From: Cryptomeria japonica | Taxonomy: Eukaryota; Streptophyta; Pinopsida; Cupressales; Cupressaceae | NCBI RefSeq assembly: GCF_030272615.1 | Contig: NC_081414.1 | Location: 914,943,648-915,007,647 of the forward strand | DNA length: 64,000 nucleotides | Reading direction: 5' to 3' | In this document: positions 22,794 through 34,094 of the stretch, piece by piece | Position numbering within the stretch: the first letter of the stretch is position 1 | Layout: each line of letters opens with the position of its first letter | The notes under the pieces: generated by a model | Seen by the model: only the letters and a program-made list of their open reading frames with translations | The model's database searches: none | Told to the model about the DNA's origin: nothing | Program-made: the position numbers and the translations under genes

Positions 22794-25215
22794 CTAAGCA
22801 ATGAAAGATGGGTCCCGGCTACTAGGCCATGTTAGGTACCCATGTACAAATGCAAATGCATGAAAATCAATGAAATGAAATCTCTCACAAAGTGGGGAAA
22901 GAGAGAAAAACCCAATGGGAAAAAACCCTCCCCCAAAAGAGAGATGAAAACATACAAGAGAACTCTCATAGAAGAATGTGAAGGACAAAACCCCATGTGA
23001 GGAAAAAGTCCCCCCATATGAGAGAAGAAGAGAAGCTAGGAAGGCCCCCCTCAATATGGATTATGCACCAATGATAGAAGCTCGATGTATGAAGAAACTA
23101 CTCCATGAACGTCGAACAACATTCCTCCCCTTAGGAAGAAACAAAACCAAAGGTGTATCCATGAAGTCTCCCCAATCATGAAGAGAAGGTGTATGAAGAA
23201 AACTCAGGATGAAAGGAATCTCTGAAAACTGCTCAAGTGTCCCCATGTTGATGCTAAAAGATACCCCCTCCAAAGGTGGTAAACTATGCCACACTACTGA
23301 AAAAGGCACTCCAAGATCTAGTGGAGATGGATGTAGAACATGTCCCAAAGACTCACATGTCTCCTCAAAACATAAAGAAACCTCCTCCAACTGCTATACA
23401 TAAGTATCCACAATCATGTCAACCTCAAAAGAACGATCATGTAGAGAATGAACAAGAGCGTCAGAGTTTTCCCTCACAACAATCGAAGAAGGATTACCTT
23501 CATCAAAAAGAAGATGAATGTCATCAATGATGTCTCCCAAATCTGCAATGTAGGATTCCATAAACAAACCTGCAATATCTGTCAAGTAATCATCCCATGA
23601 ATCTGAAGCTGGAAGACAATGAATATCCTGCTACACTGAATCACATGAAGGCAAAACTGTCGCACTATCTACATCGTCAGGTGCAATAGGTGATGTGATA
23701 TCAATATGAGGAGATGAAATACAAGGCTCAAGAATGGGGTCACATGTGAGAGTCCCCATGTTCAAGTGTCCAAAGTTCTCAAAAACTGAACCATCACAAG
23801 AAGTGTGATCATCATGTGTAGAATCATCAAATGTGAAATAATCATCATCAACAAAATCTGAAAAGGAGTATAACTGAGATGCATGATCAACCACCCCAGT
23901 CGCAATCATAGCTCTAGTCTCCAAGTCTCTAATGAAAAATGACTCAGATGTGAACTCCACAACTCTCTTAGTTATGCCATGTGTGATTTGATAGATAGAA
24001 AGGAGATTGTTTGTCAAGTGGGGTACACACAACACATCATTGAAGGAGTTATCCTCAATGTCAATAGATCCTTTCCCAATCACATCCATGTATGTATGAT
24101 TGCCCATCAAAATCTGCGGCATGGTGCAAGGCTTAAATGTAGAGAACATAGACTGCGAAGATGCCATATGATGAGAAGCCCCTTAATCTAGAAGCCATCT
24201 CTCTGAATCATGACTGATAGTAGCACAAAGGGCTTTTCCTTTTCTTGTCCCAAAAGAGTGAGTCTTCCCACTTGAAAAGCCATGAATGCTTGCCCTTTTC
24301 CTTTTGAATGTGGGGAAGTGGAAGTTGATGAATCATCCTTCTTGTAGACATTAGGCAAATCAATGTTATGCTTTTTGATGATATGTGTGAGCTCATCAAT
24401 CTTCTTAGAATGGCAACGACACTCCTCATGACCAACCATTTTACAATAGGCACAAGTAGGTCTCTCCCTCTTTGGTGAGTTATCTCTCTTGGAAGAGGAT
24501 GAATCTCCTTGTCCTTAGGCTTTGATTGCCATTTCTTCTTGTTTGAGTTGTCCTTTCCTTGATTTCCTTTGTTCCCTTGATTTGCCACTAATGCTTGAGA
24601 CTTAGAAGCATTAAGAATGCCCATGCTTATCAACTTAGTTTGTTCCATCATCAACATTTCATTGAAAGCATCAAAAGTAGGCATTGTGTAGCTTGAACCC
24701 ATTGTCATCCTATGGGTTTGGAAACTAGAAACAAATGTTGCATATTCTTGTGGAAGCTTGCCTATCAAGTTGAATATCAATTGAGTATCCTTCTTATCAA
24801 TACCACAATCTTTGAGTTGTGCCCTCAACTCATTTTCCTTAGTGACATAATCTTGTATAGTATTAAAGTTCTTGGGATCTAACATGGTGAGATCACTATC
24901 AATTTGATATCCCCTAATCTCATCAACTTGACCATACAAGTCTTGAAACTTTTTCCAAGCATCTTTGATTAGAGTACATTTCTCAATATGAATAATGAGA
25001 TCCTTTGATACATACTTTCTTAAGGTACCAATTGCCATGATATTTTTAGTGAACCAATCCAAGTGACCAACTGGATCAACCTTAGGATCAGCAGGAGCAA
25101 CAATAGTCCCATCAATGTAATGAGTGAGTCCTTTTTCCATAAGTTTACTCCATGCATCAATTTTCCAAGTAGCATAATTATGAGGAGTTAATACAGGAAA
25201 CTTAGAAGAACTCAT
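22794..25215 (-). pseudogene. Copia2 gag-protease with long in-frame C-terminal extension
   Basis: The start is set at 25215 (MSSSKFPVLTPHNYATWK), the usual copia gag beginning. Gag core includes DLYGQVDEIRGYQIDSDLTM and IFNLIGKLPQEYATFV. A frame change near 24510 precedes the zinc knuckle CAYCKMVGHEECRC at about 24440. Protease reads WLLD*GASHHM at 24200, with the active-site Ser codon turned to TAA, and ends NNLLSIYQ. From 24167 the same frame stays open to 22794 apart from stops near 23632, 23392 and 23059. This adds roughly 390 codons after the protease core: first Asp-rich, later Phe/Ser/Pro-rich. It matches no integrase or RT, and I do not recognise it. Confidence 0.8.
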
Positions 25216-25248
25216 AGCAGCAGAAAGGAAGGAACACAAGAGCACCAA

Positions 25249-25822
25249 AGCACAAGATACACCCCCCCAAATTCACTCAATCAAAGTACACCCCCCCCAA
25301 AATGATGATTTTTGCACTTTATATGTAGTGCATGTACAATAAGCCACTTGCAAACAATGGTAAGGTGGAATTATGATTTTGTTTTACAACTGCCCCAATA
25401 GGCTGAGAACTTCAAAGTAAAAGATCAGAAAGATAGATCTATGCAATACAAATGCCAAATTGGCCAAATAAGACAAAAAACAATGCACTTTCAAAAAAAA
25501 TGGCACTTGAAAAGGAGTTCGTATGAGCCCGAACGGAGACTTGGAAGTTGCAGAAATGGGGATTGGACAGGTACAGTCACCAAAATCTGAGAATTCTAAA
25601 AAATCTGTCCATCAAAATCAGAAAATAATTCCACCATATGAAAGTACACGAAATTATAGCCCATTTCAAAAAACATTACACCAAAAAAGGAGCAAAAATG
25701 AGCAAGATATGGTCATTTGAAGTTGAACTGCAAAATCAAAAAGCTTAATGAGAGGGGCCTACAAAATTTTTGAAAAAATGATGATGTCAGCAAATTGCAG
25801 GGTTAAATTTGATGGTTGTATG
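25249..25822 (-). other. Copia2 leader, part next to gag
   Basis: Untranslated leader between gag and the Gypsy1 insertion. It continues beyond Gypsy1 at 34095-34597. It contains two poly-C runs on the plus strand at about 25261 and 25289. No coding signal was seen. Confidence 0.6.
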
Positions 25823-26342
25823 TGTAGCATCGTAAATTGTACGCACTTGCTAGGGTGGTACAATTTCACACCTAGTTTAGCACCCGCCTTGGGGCATTTT
25901 GCATTTTGCATTGCATTTCCCCTTTAGCACTTAATTAATCAAATTAATTAGGTCTAAGGTTTTATTTTATCATCTCCCACATCATAAAGTTGGGCCCTTT
26001 CATTAAAGTGTGCCCTTTTCATTTTATTCCTCCTATACATCATTTAATCAAAAACCCTAATTAGGTCCTATTTTGAACTTGGGGGCTTGATTTCGGGGGT
26101 CAAAACATCTCGAAATCACCTGTAACTTCAGGATTCTCTCTAAAATCATCATATCCGACGGCCTTGAAAATTTGGTGAAAAGTTGTCAGGACCATGGCGC
26201 CCGGAGTGCACATGGTCCCGGACATTTTTCCCGAAATTTTAGGAGCGTGATCCAATCATAAAATAAAGCTTAACCCCAAGAAATTGGCAGGATATTCAAT
26301 CTCTAGGTTGGCCAAAAGTTGAAATTAAGACCTAGGGTTTCA

Positions 26343-26350
26343 TATATAAA
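26343..26350 (+). promoter_or_regulatory. TATA box in the Gypsy1 5' LTR
   Basis: TATATAAA followed by 'gagctctctttcttcatttgag', a typical plant core promoter and start region. The same word is at 32944-32951 in the 3' LTR. Confidence 0.65.
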
Positions 26351-26954
26351 GAGCTCTCTTTCTTCATTTGAGAGGATCCGATTTTTGTTTTCAGGAACCT
26401 CATATGCAGCGAAAGAGCAGATCTTTGAGGACTTCAACAACATTCAACATCCTTCTATCAAACATTTATCAATTTCATTCATCCATTTAGGGCTTGGAAG
26501 ACATTGAAGAACAATAGGAGATTACCGACTGAAGATTGGCTTGTACTCCTCCCTTGAGGGTTGGGTATGATTTCATGTTGTTTTCATGTCTTTGCATAAG
26601 CTTCAATATATCCTTTATTCATGCTTTAGATCACTTTGCATCTTGATTTAGAGCATTTACATTATCATTTACAAGCAATTAGGGTTTACTTTCTAGGTTG
26701 CTCTAGTTTGCTTTCTTGCATTTAAGGACCTTGCACACACACTAGGTCTGCACACACAATACATTTTACAATACAACTTGGCTATTCGTGGAGGTGGAAA
26801 TCACCGAAGCGGGGGTTTGACTAAGGTAAAACCCTATATAGCCACCCATACCCTTTTCAGATATAAGTGCAGGTTTCGGGACTCGGACGACGCCGCAAGT
26901 TACAGATCTGGAAGAAGCAGACGGAGACCAAACAACACACCAAATCTCAAAGAA

Positions 26955-27056
26955 AAAGACCAGGATAGGGGCGTGGGGCACCCTGGTCCTACCAGGACAG
27001 GGGCGCTGGGTGCCCTGGTCCCTGGGATAGGGGCGCTGGGCGCCCTGGTCCTCCTG
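26955..27056 (+). repeat. Three GC-rich ~30-bp tandem units in the Gypsy1 5' LTR
   Basis: Three units of the form 'ggacaggggcgctgggtgccctggtcc' follow each other. Each is an imperfect palindrome with stems such as GGGCGC/GCGCCC. Related single copies occur at about 26190-26222 and 27138-27172. The 3' LTR has the same block at 33556-33656. Confidence 0.85.
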
Positions 27057-27491
27057 ACAGATAGCATTTTTAGCATTTTTGACAGCTTTTCCAGAGTGCA
27101 AAACAACAGTTTCCAGAGCAATTTCAGGGGCAGAATCAGGACAGTGGCGCCCGCGCCCCTGTCCCGAACATTTTCAGTCAGATTTTAACTCTGGGTACGC
27201 ATTTTCATTCTTGTCTTATCCTTGTGTTTACACCTTTCCATTGTTTAAGTTCAATTCTGCAATCTTGTTATTAGTTCATACTTGCACTTTGGGGTTAGGG
27301 ATTGAACTTGCATCATTTCATCTTTCAATTACAACAAAGAAATAGAAATCCTAATAGGTAGCCCATGGCTCTCTCGTTCACAAGAAGAAGTAGCCAATTG
27401 TGTGATACCTCTAGGCTCTTTCGTATTCCACAAGTGTGTGGTTGAAAGTGAGATTAGGGCATGTTTGCTTAGTGTCACTTTTTCTCCCACA

Positions 27492-27512
27492 CATTTTGGT
27501 GAACCCGATGTG
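27492..27512 (+). promoter_or_regulatory. Gypsy1 primer-binding site
   Basis: TGGTGAACCCGATGTGA begins five bases after the 5' LTR, in the position and with the GAACCCGA core of a tRNA 3' end complement. I do not assign the tRNA species. Confidence 0.6.
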
Positions 27513-27651
27513 AATCTATCATTGCTTCCTCTTGCATTGCATTTGTTAGATCTAGATCTAGATTTAGTGTGTTTTCATTTCATTTTCATTAAAAAGAAAA
27601 AAAAAAGTGTTTTTCTTTGCATTGTGTGTTTAAATTTTATGCAATTTCAAA

Positions 27652-29895
27652 ATGTCAGATTTTTATTTGCAAGATGTTCATATTTGTGATGATTATGAGT
27701 TAGATGAAGCTTTAGATGAATTTTTGAAACCTAAATATACCAAACCTTCATTTTACCAAAAACTCATAAACATTGTTACTATGCCATTTCATTGTGATGA
27801 GAAAGATAAGTCGAATGATTCCTCTCAAGGGTACATTCCTATCAGCTCTTCCACTAAATCTAGTAACATGGTTGTTTTCAATGATCCCCTCTATGAAGAG
27901 ATATCTCCTTTTGAATCAAAAGATAAACCTTTTAATAGATATGATCATGCTTTGTTGAATGAGGATCCTTTTGTGGAAGAAGATGACATTATCCCTACAT
28001 TTCCTAGTGATGGCATTTCCTTTTCCAACAAAATTCCCACTAGAGATGATGAATTAATGGTAAATGCTTACCCTTCTCCTAAAGTTGGTCTTACCCATAA
28101 GCATCCCTTAGAGAAAGAAGATGAAATAATAAGCAATTTCCTTAATTCTCTCTCCCCTATTGAACATATTTTGAGGAAAGAGGATGAGTTTAACACATCT
28201 ATTGATGCTCTCCCTCCTAAGGATGAGGAATTAATAAACAATGTTATCTCCTCTCCCGAAATTGACAATACTTCAAACATTCCTTTCAACAACCTCACTA
28301 TTTGGGATGAACCATTAGAAGAAGGTATAGATTATTCTCTACCCCTAGCCAAAGGGGATGAAATCAAGATTGGAAACTCCCTTGATAGTTTCTCCCCTTC
28401 CTTGAATCTCAATTATTCTCCCTCTAAAAATAAAGCATCTCCCTCTCCTCAACTTGGTTCTACTCATAAGGAAACCCTAGTTCAAAGCAAGATGGTTAAC
28501 ATTTCTTTCAAAGGTCTCCCTCTCAAAAGTGAGACTTTAGAGAGTAATGTTGACTCTTCTCCTAGAGAGTTTATTCCCCATGTAGATCATTTGATGATAG
28601 AGGATGATATGACCTTTCCTCTTCCTACTAGGACATCAATGCCTACTCCTTGTCTCTCTCCTAAAATTGATTTAATTTGTGATAAGATTTTAGTGCAAGA
28701 GAAGACTATCAATAATTCTTCCAACACTTTTGTTCATTCTTCTAAACCATCCTCAATCAATTTGATACATGTGAATGAGACACCTGACAAACCTCTCTTC
28801 ACTGTCCAAGGTGCTTGTCCTTCTCAAAATTCTCAACCTTTAAATAAGCCTATCTTAGTGGTTCAAGGTGGTTATGCTAATGATTCTTTTTGCACTCCTA
28901 AGAAACCTGTTATTACTGTACAAGGATGTTATTCCTCTAAGAGCCCTTATGAGTACGCTAAGCAATTGACTAGAGAGAGTTATCATGTGGTTTCCCATAC
29001 TTATAATACTAGAAACAATAGGCAACCTAATCCTCCTCCAGTTATCCCAACTACACTTCCTCCTTCCCAACCTATTCTTCCCCAAGCTCCACGGATTTCA
29101 CAAGTTCTTGGTAAGGAATATGATCTCATAGAACAACTTAAAACTACCCCTGCTAAGATATCCCTTTGGGATTTGATGCAAACTTCTTCTGTTCATCATG
29201 GAATGTTACAAGATGCCTTGAAAGATTTGAATGTTCCTCCACCTAATACATCTAGTAATATAGTGTCTTTGGTTAACTCTGTGATGAATCCTAAAGCTCA
29301 AATTGTGTTTACCCAAGATGAGTTGCCTACTAGTGAAATTCAACAACAATATGATCCCTTGATGATTGTGGTTATCATAAATGACACTGCTATAAGACGA
29401 ACACTGGTAGATAATGGCTCTAGCCTTAATGTTTGTAGCATTAATCTATTGCGTAGGATGAATGTGGATACATCCCTTATTGAGCCTGACTCTCGTCCCA
29501 TTCAAGGCTTTGATAATGTGGCTAAGTCTTCATTAGGTATTATCACCTTACCCATCACAGTGGGACCTGTTACTTTGCCTACTCCTATCCATGTTATGTC
29601 GGGAAATCTAACATACAACTTGTTATTAGGGAGACCTTGGATTCATGGTATGCAAGCTGTCCCCTCTACATTGCATAGACAAGTTAAATTCATTTATAAC
29701 AATAAGACATATACCTTGATAGGTGATACTAATTTTCAAGCTTGTTGGCAAACATCTACTTCCAAAGGGAGTTCTTCTAAATCTTCCTCTTCTAATGATG
29801 ACTCTTTAAACAAAATACCTATGGATGAATCATCGCCCTCTGATAATCAAAATTCTTTGGATGAGTCTAAATCTCCTAAAGAAGATCCTTCTTGA
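27652..29895 (+). CDS. Gypsy1 747-residue frame with aspartic protease domain
   Basis: An uninterrupted frame. Residues 1-370 are low complexity, rich in Ser, Pro and acidic residues, with loosely repeated blocks ending in phrases such as EKEDEI, KDEELI and KGDEI. At about residues 375-440 the phrase KP-[LIV]-x-[TV]-VQG occurs three times. At about 500-545 is ISLWDLMQTSSVHHGMLQDA, like the segment ahead of protease in Tat/Ogre elements. The protease domain spans about 560-690, with the active site TLVDNGSSLNVC (DNGS for D[TS]G[AS]) and the C-terminal LLLGRPWIHGM. No standard capsid core or zinc knuckle was recognised. The start is the first ATG of the open frame, 160 bp after the 5' LTR. No RT follows. 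Confidence 0.78.
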   Translation: MSDFYLQDVHICDDYELDEALDEFLKPKYTKPSFYQKLINIVTMPFHCDEKDKSNDSSQGYIPISSSTKSSNMVVFNDPLYEEISPFESKDKPFNRYDHALLNEDPFVEEDDIIPTFPSDGISFSNKIPTRDDELMVNAYPSPKVGLTHKHPLEKEDEIISNFLNSLSPIEHILRKEDEFNTSIDALPPKDEELINNVISSPEIDNTSNIPFNNLTIWDEPLEEGIDYSLPLAKGDEIKIGNSLDSFSPSLNLNYSPSKNKASPSPQLGSTHKETLVQSKMVNISFKGLPLKSETLESNVDSSPREFIPHVDHLMIEDDMTFPLPTRTSMPTPCLSPKIDLICDKILVQEKTINNSSNTFVHSSKPSSINLIHVNETPDKPLFTVQGACPSQNSQPLNKPILVVQGGYANDSFCTPKKPVITVQGCYSSKSPYEYAKQLTRESYHVVSHTYNTRNNRQPNPPPVIPTTLPPSQPILPQAPRISQVLGKEYDLIEQLKTTPAKISLWDLMQTSSVHHGMLQDALKDLNVPPPNTSSNIVSLVNSVMNPKAQIVFTQDELPTSEIQQQYDPLMIVVIINDTAIRRTLVDNGSSLNVCSINLLRRMNVDTSLIEPDSRPIQGFDNVAKSSLGIITLPITVGPVTLPTPIHVMSGNLTYNLLLGRPWIHGMQAVPSTLHRQVKFIYNNKTYTLIGDTNFQACWQTSTSKGSSSKSSSSNDDSLNKIPMDESSPSDNQNSLDESKSPKEDPS

Positions 29896-30066
29896 CTCGA
29901 ATCTACACATGAAAAGGCTTTTGATGCTGAGAAGGTTCTCGCAGAAGACGATTGGGGATCTCTTGATTTTAATCCCACCTTTGTAGGTGAGTATAGGGTT
30001 CCTCCTAGAGATCTTAAAGGTAAGAAGAAGGAAGAAACTAGAGATCAATCAGTCTTACCTGAACCT

Positions 30067-30702
30067 ATGAGTAATAATTTTGTGGCCGCTTCTCAAACTT
30101 CTTCTCCTCACACTTCTAATTCTGAAGAGTTTGATTCTTTGTCTTATGAAAAACCACCTTCTCTTTCTGAAATGGCTGATCGTTATGGTCGTGGTTTTCG
30201 CATTTTTGCTAAGCATGGGTATCATGGAAATGGTTGTGGCGCTCACGAACAAGGGATAAAGGTTCCTCTAGAGAATAATCTTCACAATTATGCCTTTGGA
30301 CTTGGCTATAATCCCTGCAAGCCCACCAAAGCATCTAAAAGACCATCTTTCAATGTGAATGCTATATTTAGTAGTGATGATGATCTCACTTCAACTAAAT
30401 CATCTTCTACTTCTATCAACTCTCATTCCCCTCATAAGGAAATCTTGGCAATGAACAAATCTCTTTATGAATCCCCTCAAATTTCTAAATCCACTTATGA
30501 ATCTTTATCTCCTATTCATCATAAAGTCCTTTCCTCTAGGGATAAGGCTCTAATAAATTACACTCATCCCTCTTCTAAGATTTCATGTGACTTTTCTTCT
30601 TCAATTTTTATCACTTTATACATGTTTTTGATCTCACTTATAGTTGAGCATTCAGCATGTCATATTCAAATACCTCATTCAATCTATCATATCTTTAAAT
30701 AA
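30067..30702 (+). CDS. Gypsy1 frame with G-patch-like segment
   Basis: This follows the protease frame after a stop at 29893-29895 and about 170 bp. That gap is Asp/Glu-rich in the plus strand and probably belonged to one polyprotein. Residues about 35-80 read MADRYGRGFRIFAKHGYHGN, then a Gly and Gln-Gly, and end in FGLGYNP, the layout of the G-patch found next to protease in Tat-type elements. The rest is Ser-rich. The last 30 residues turn hydrophobic and may be out of the original frame. G-patch domains bind RNA or helicases; a role here is unknown. Confidence 0.55.
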   Translation: MSNNFVAASQTSSPHTSNSEEFDSLSYEKPPSLSEMADRYGRGFRIFAKHGYHGNGCGAHEQGIKVPLENNLHNYAFGLGYNPCKPTKASKRPSFNVNAIFSSDDDLTSTKSSSTSINSHSPHKEILAMNKSLYESPQISKSTYESLSPIHHKVLSSRDKALINYTHPSSKISCDFSSSIFITLYMFLISLIVEHSACHIQIPHSIYHIFK

Positions 30703-32408
30703 CATTAATGGCTATTATGTTGCTCATCATTATGTGACATTGGTAGCTCATTTACTGGGGGCTCATTGTCATTCATGATGGTACAATTTCAAGTGCAATC
30801 ATATTTTTGGAAGCAACATAATAGCCTAATTTTCTATGTCATCTCTTGTTCCTATGGGGACAAGAGTGATTTCATACATCTCTTCTTTTTATGATTAAAA
30901 TTTCCCTTTGGGGTAATAGTGTGGAAATATTGATCATCTTTTCTTTAGAATCCTCTTTTCCTAGATATGGGAGAAGATGTGTATTCTCTTTCTTATCCTA
31001 CCCACTTCTTGTGAGGAGCATTTTACATACACTAATGTCTTGCAATTTGCTTATGTCTAAATCTCTCCCTAGAAGATTGTGTAAGTCCTTCTCATTGTCC
31101 TTATCCTTGGGAGGCAATGATCTTTCCTTATTTTTATCTAAGGATCCACTTTTTCCTATTCTGTGGATGGTGTGGACTTTATTACTTGATGTTATGCCTT
31201 GTACGCATTTGTTGTTGTTTGTTCAAGGATTCTCTCTTACAAGAGGTGTAAGTCCTTGACTACAACCTCTTTTGCACTTGGTAAAATACATCCATAATGA
31301 ATTCACTCTCCCAATTGGGTTAAAAAGAGCGTCATCCTTTATTAAGAATCACTTTCACCTCGCAAAAGAAGGAAGTATTGCATTCTTATTCTCTTCTTTG
31401 TCTTATTCTAGAAGATGTTATATTTGTCCTCTCGGGGATAGGTGTCTTTTTGTACAAAGATCTCTTCTCCTCTAAGGATCTCCTTTACACATATTACAAG
31501 ATATACCTTTTCAACTATCTTATCCTTGCTTAAAGAGTGCAAAAATCTCTTGCTTGGATCTATGACATTGTTGCATTTTTGGGGTATCTTCTTTTGTGAT
31601 GAAGGTAGGTATCCTTGTTCTACTTTGCTTATGACATAAACATTACACTTTTTGAGCAATGGGTCATTCTCGGAACCAGAGCACAGACTCTTAGAGCGAG
31701 ATGTCACGCTTTTGTACTATACATATACAGGTTGTACCATACTCGGGCATAGACTCCTATGAGGTGCTTCTAACCTCCCTTACACACACATGCACGAGGT
31801 TGAGTGGAACTAGCGGCATAAGGCTAGACTTTCTCACTCTCCTCCCTTACATGGATCACCTAGACAGACTCTAGGGGCTAGTTTTCCATGTCCTTTTTCC
31901 CATGGATCACCAATGTGTGTATTCATGCTTTTTACCTTTCTTTTCTTCTCTTTGCATTTTGTTTCCATTTACATCCTTCATCTTGTGTTAGAGAACTCTC
32001 AAATCCTCACACTCTTTGTTGTGTTGGAATTGAGATTTAGTCCTCTTTCTTACCAAATGATTCTCCATTAGTTTTTGATCTCATATCAAATCTTCTTGTG
32101 AGCATTTGTCATCAATATTCTTTAACAATTTGAAGTGGTAAACATGATACCCTATTTCAACTCACTAAAATTAGCAAGCCGAAATAGGGGGGGGCATATA
32201 GCTACCCTCAAATTTTCATCACCTTCCTTAGTAAGCATTAGGTGATTTTGTGATCTAACGTGTGTTTTGTAGGGTGCGGTTCCTAATTGTGTACTGCAGA
32301 TACCGCTGGGGGCTTCGTTCGACAGACTTATGGATATATCCTTTTTCAAATAATGTTTACTTTTCTGTACTTTAGCTTGCATATGCATGTAGTGTTCATA
32401 TGACCGCT
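30703..32408 (+). other. Gypsy1 internal region without pol
   Basis: About 1.7 kb of T/C-rich sequence between the G-patch frame and the polypurine tract. No motif of RT, RNase H or integrase is seen in any frame, and the open frames are under 125 codons. In a complete gypsy element pol would be here. Confidence 0.7.
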
Positions 32409-32423
32409 AAAGTGGGGGCTAAA
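32409..32423 (+). promoter_or_regulatory. Gypsy1 polypurine tract
   Basis: aaagtgggggctaaa directly precedes the 3' LTR. Confidence 0.75.
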
Positions 32424-34092
32424 TGTAGCGTCGTAAATTGTACGCACTTGCTAAGGTGGTACAATTTCACACCTAGTTTAGCACCCGCCTTGGCGCATTT
32501 TGCATTTTGCATTGCATTTCCCCTTTAGCACTTAATTAATCAAATTAATTAGGTCTAAGGTTTTATTTTATCATCTCCCACATCATAAAGTTGGGCCCTT
32601 TCATTAAAGTGTGCCCTTTTCATTTTATTCCTCCTATACATCATTTAATCAAAAACCCTAATTAGGTCCTATTTTGAACTTGGGGGCTTGATTTCGGGGG
32701 TCAAAACATCTCGAAATCACCTGTAACTTTGGGATTCTCTCTAAAATCATCATATCCGACGACCCTAAAAATTTGGTCAAAAGTTGTCAGGACCATGGCG
32801 CCCGGAGTGCACATGGTCCCGGACATTTTTCCCAAAATTTTAGGAGCGCGATCCAATCATAAAATAAAGCTTAACCCCAAGAAATTGGCGGGATATTCAA
32901 TCTCTAGGTCGGCCAAAAGTTGAAATTAAGACCTAGGGTTTCATATATAAAGAGCTCTCTTTCTTCATTTGAGAGGATCCGATTTTTGTTTTCAGGAACC
33001 TCATATGCAGCGAAAGAGCAGATCTTTGAGGACTTCAACAACATTCAACATCCTTCTATCAAGCATTTATCAATTTCATTCATCCATTTAGGGCTTGGAA
33101 GACATTGAAGAACAATAGGAGATTACCGACTGAAGATTGGCTTGTACTCCTCCCTTGAGGGTTGGGTATGATTTCATGTTGTTTTCATGTCTTTGCATAA
33201 GCTTCAATATATCCTATATTCATGCTTTAGATCACTTTGCATCTTGATTTAGAGCATTTACATTATCATTTACAAGCAATTAGGGTTTACTTTCTAGGTT
33301 GCTCTAGTTTGCTTTCTTGCATTTAAGGACGTTGCACACACACTAGGTCTGCACACACAATACATTTTACAATACAACTTGGCTATTCGTGGAGGTGGAA
33401 ATCACTGAAGCGGGGGTTTGACTAAGGCAAAACCTTATATAGCCGCCCATACCCTTTTCAGATATAAGTGCAGGTTTCAGGACTCGGACGACGCTGCAAG
33501 TTACAGATCCGGAAGAAGCAGACGGAGACCAAACAACACACCAAATCTCAAAGCAAAAGACCAGGATAGGGGCGTGGGGTGCCCTGGTCCTGCCAGGACA
33601 GGGGTGTTGGGTGCCCTGGTCCCTGGGATAGGGGCGCTGGGTGCCCTGGTCCTCCTGACAGACAACATTTTCAGCATTTTTGACAGCTTTTCCAGAGTGC
33701 AAAACAGCAGTTTCCAGAGCAGTTTCAGGGGCAGAATCAGGACAGTGGCGCCCGTGCCCCTGTCCCGAACATTTTCAGTCAGATTTTAACTCTGGGTACG
33801 CATTTTCATTCTTGTCTTATCCTTGTGTTTACACCTTTCCATTGTTTAAGTTCAATTCTGCAATCTTGTTATTAGTTCATACTTGCACTTTGGGGTTAGG
33901 GATTGAACTTGCATCATTTCATCTTTCAATTACAACAAAGGAATAGAAATCCTAATAGGTAGCCTGTGGCTCTCTCTTTCACAAGAAGAAGTAGCCAATT
34001 GTGTGATACCTCTAGGCTCTTTCGTATTCCACAAGTGTGTGGTTGAAAGTGAGATTAGGGCATGTTTGCTTAGTGTCACTTTTTCTCCCACA
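32424..34092 (+). repeat. Gypsy1 3' LTR
   Basis: 1669 bp, same length as the 5' LTR. TATATAAA at 32944-32951, GC-rich triplicated block at 33556-33656. Confidence 0.92.
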
Positions 34093-34094
34093 TA

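Larger units (their letters stand above)
25823..27491 (+). repeat. Gypsy1 5' LTR
   Basis: 1669 bp with TGTAGCATCG...TCCCACA ends. It carries a TATA box at 26343-26350 and a GC-rich cluster of inverted and tandem repeats at 26195-27170. It differs from the 3' LTR at scattered single bases. Short frames inside (for example 26778-27188) are not genes. Confidence 0.92.
25823..34092 (+). mobile_element. Gypsy1: non-autonomous Tat-like gypsy element, inserted in the Copia2 leader
   Basis: Two LTRs of equal length (1669 bp; 25823-27491 and 32424-34092) with TGTAGC...CCCACA ends. GTATG lies just left of the element (25818-25822) and again at 34095-34099, two bases beyond the right LTR, a probable target duplication. 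The internal region has a primer-binding site, a 747-codon open frame with a retroviral-type protease, a G-patch-like frame and a polypurine tract. It has no RT, RNase H or integrase. By nesting it is the youngest insertion here, in line with its open frame. Confidence 0.88.

Noticed and set aside
26778-27188. 136-codon frame in the Gypsy1 LTR, repeated at 33418-33789
   Set aside because: Covers the GC-rich palindromic block in a non-coding LTR; no domain, and the other LTR differs by frame-neutral chance only over a short span.
30891-31707. Short frames between the G-patch frame and the Gypsy1 3' LTR
   Set aside because: Under 125 codons, no motif, no RT or integrase signature.
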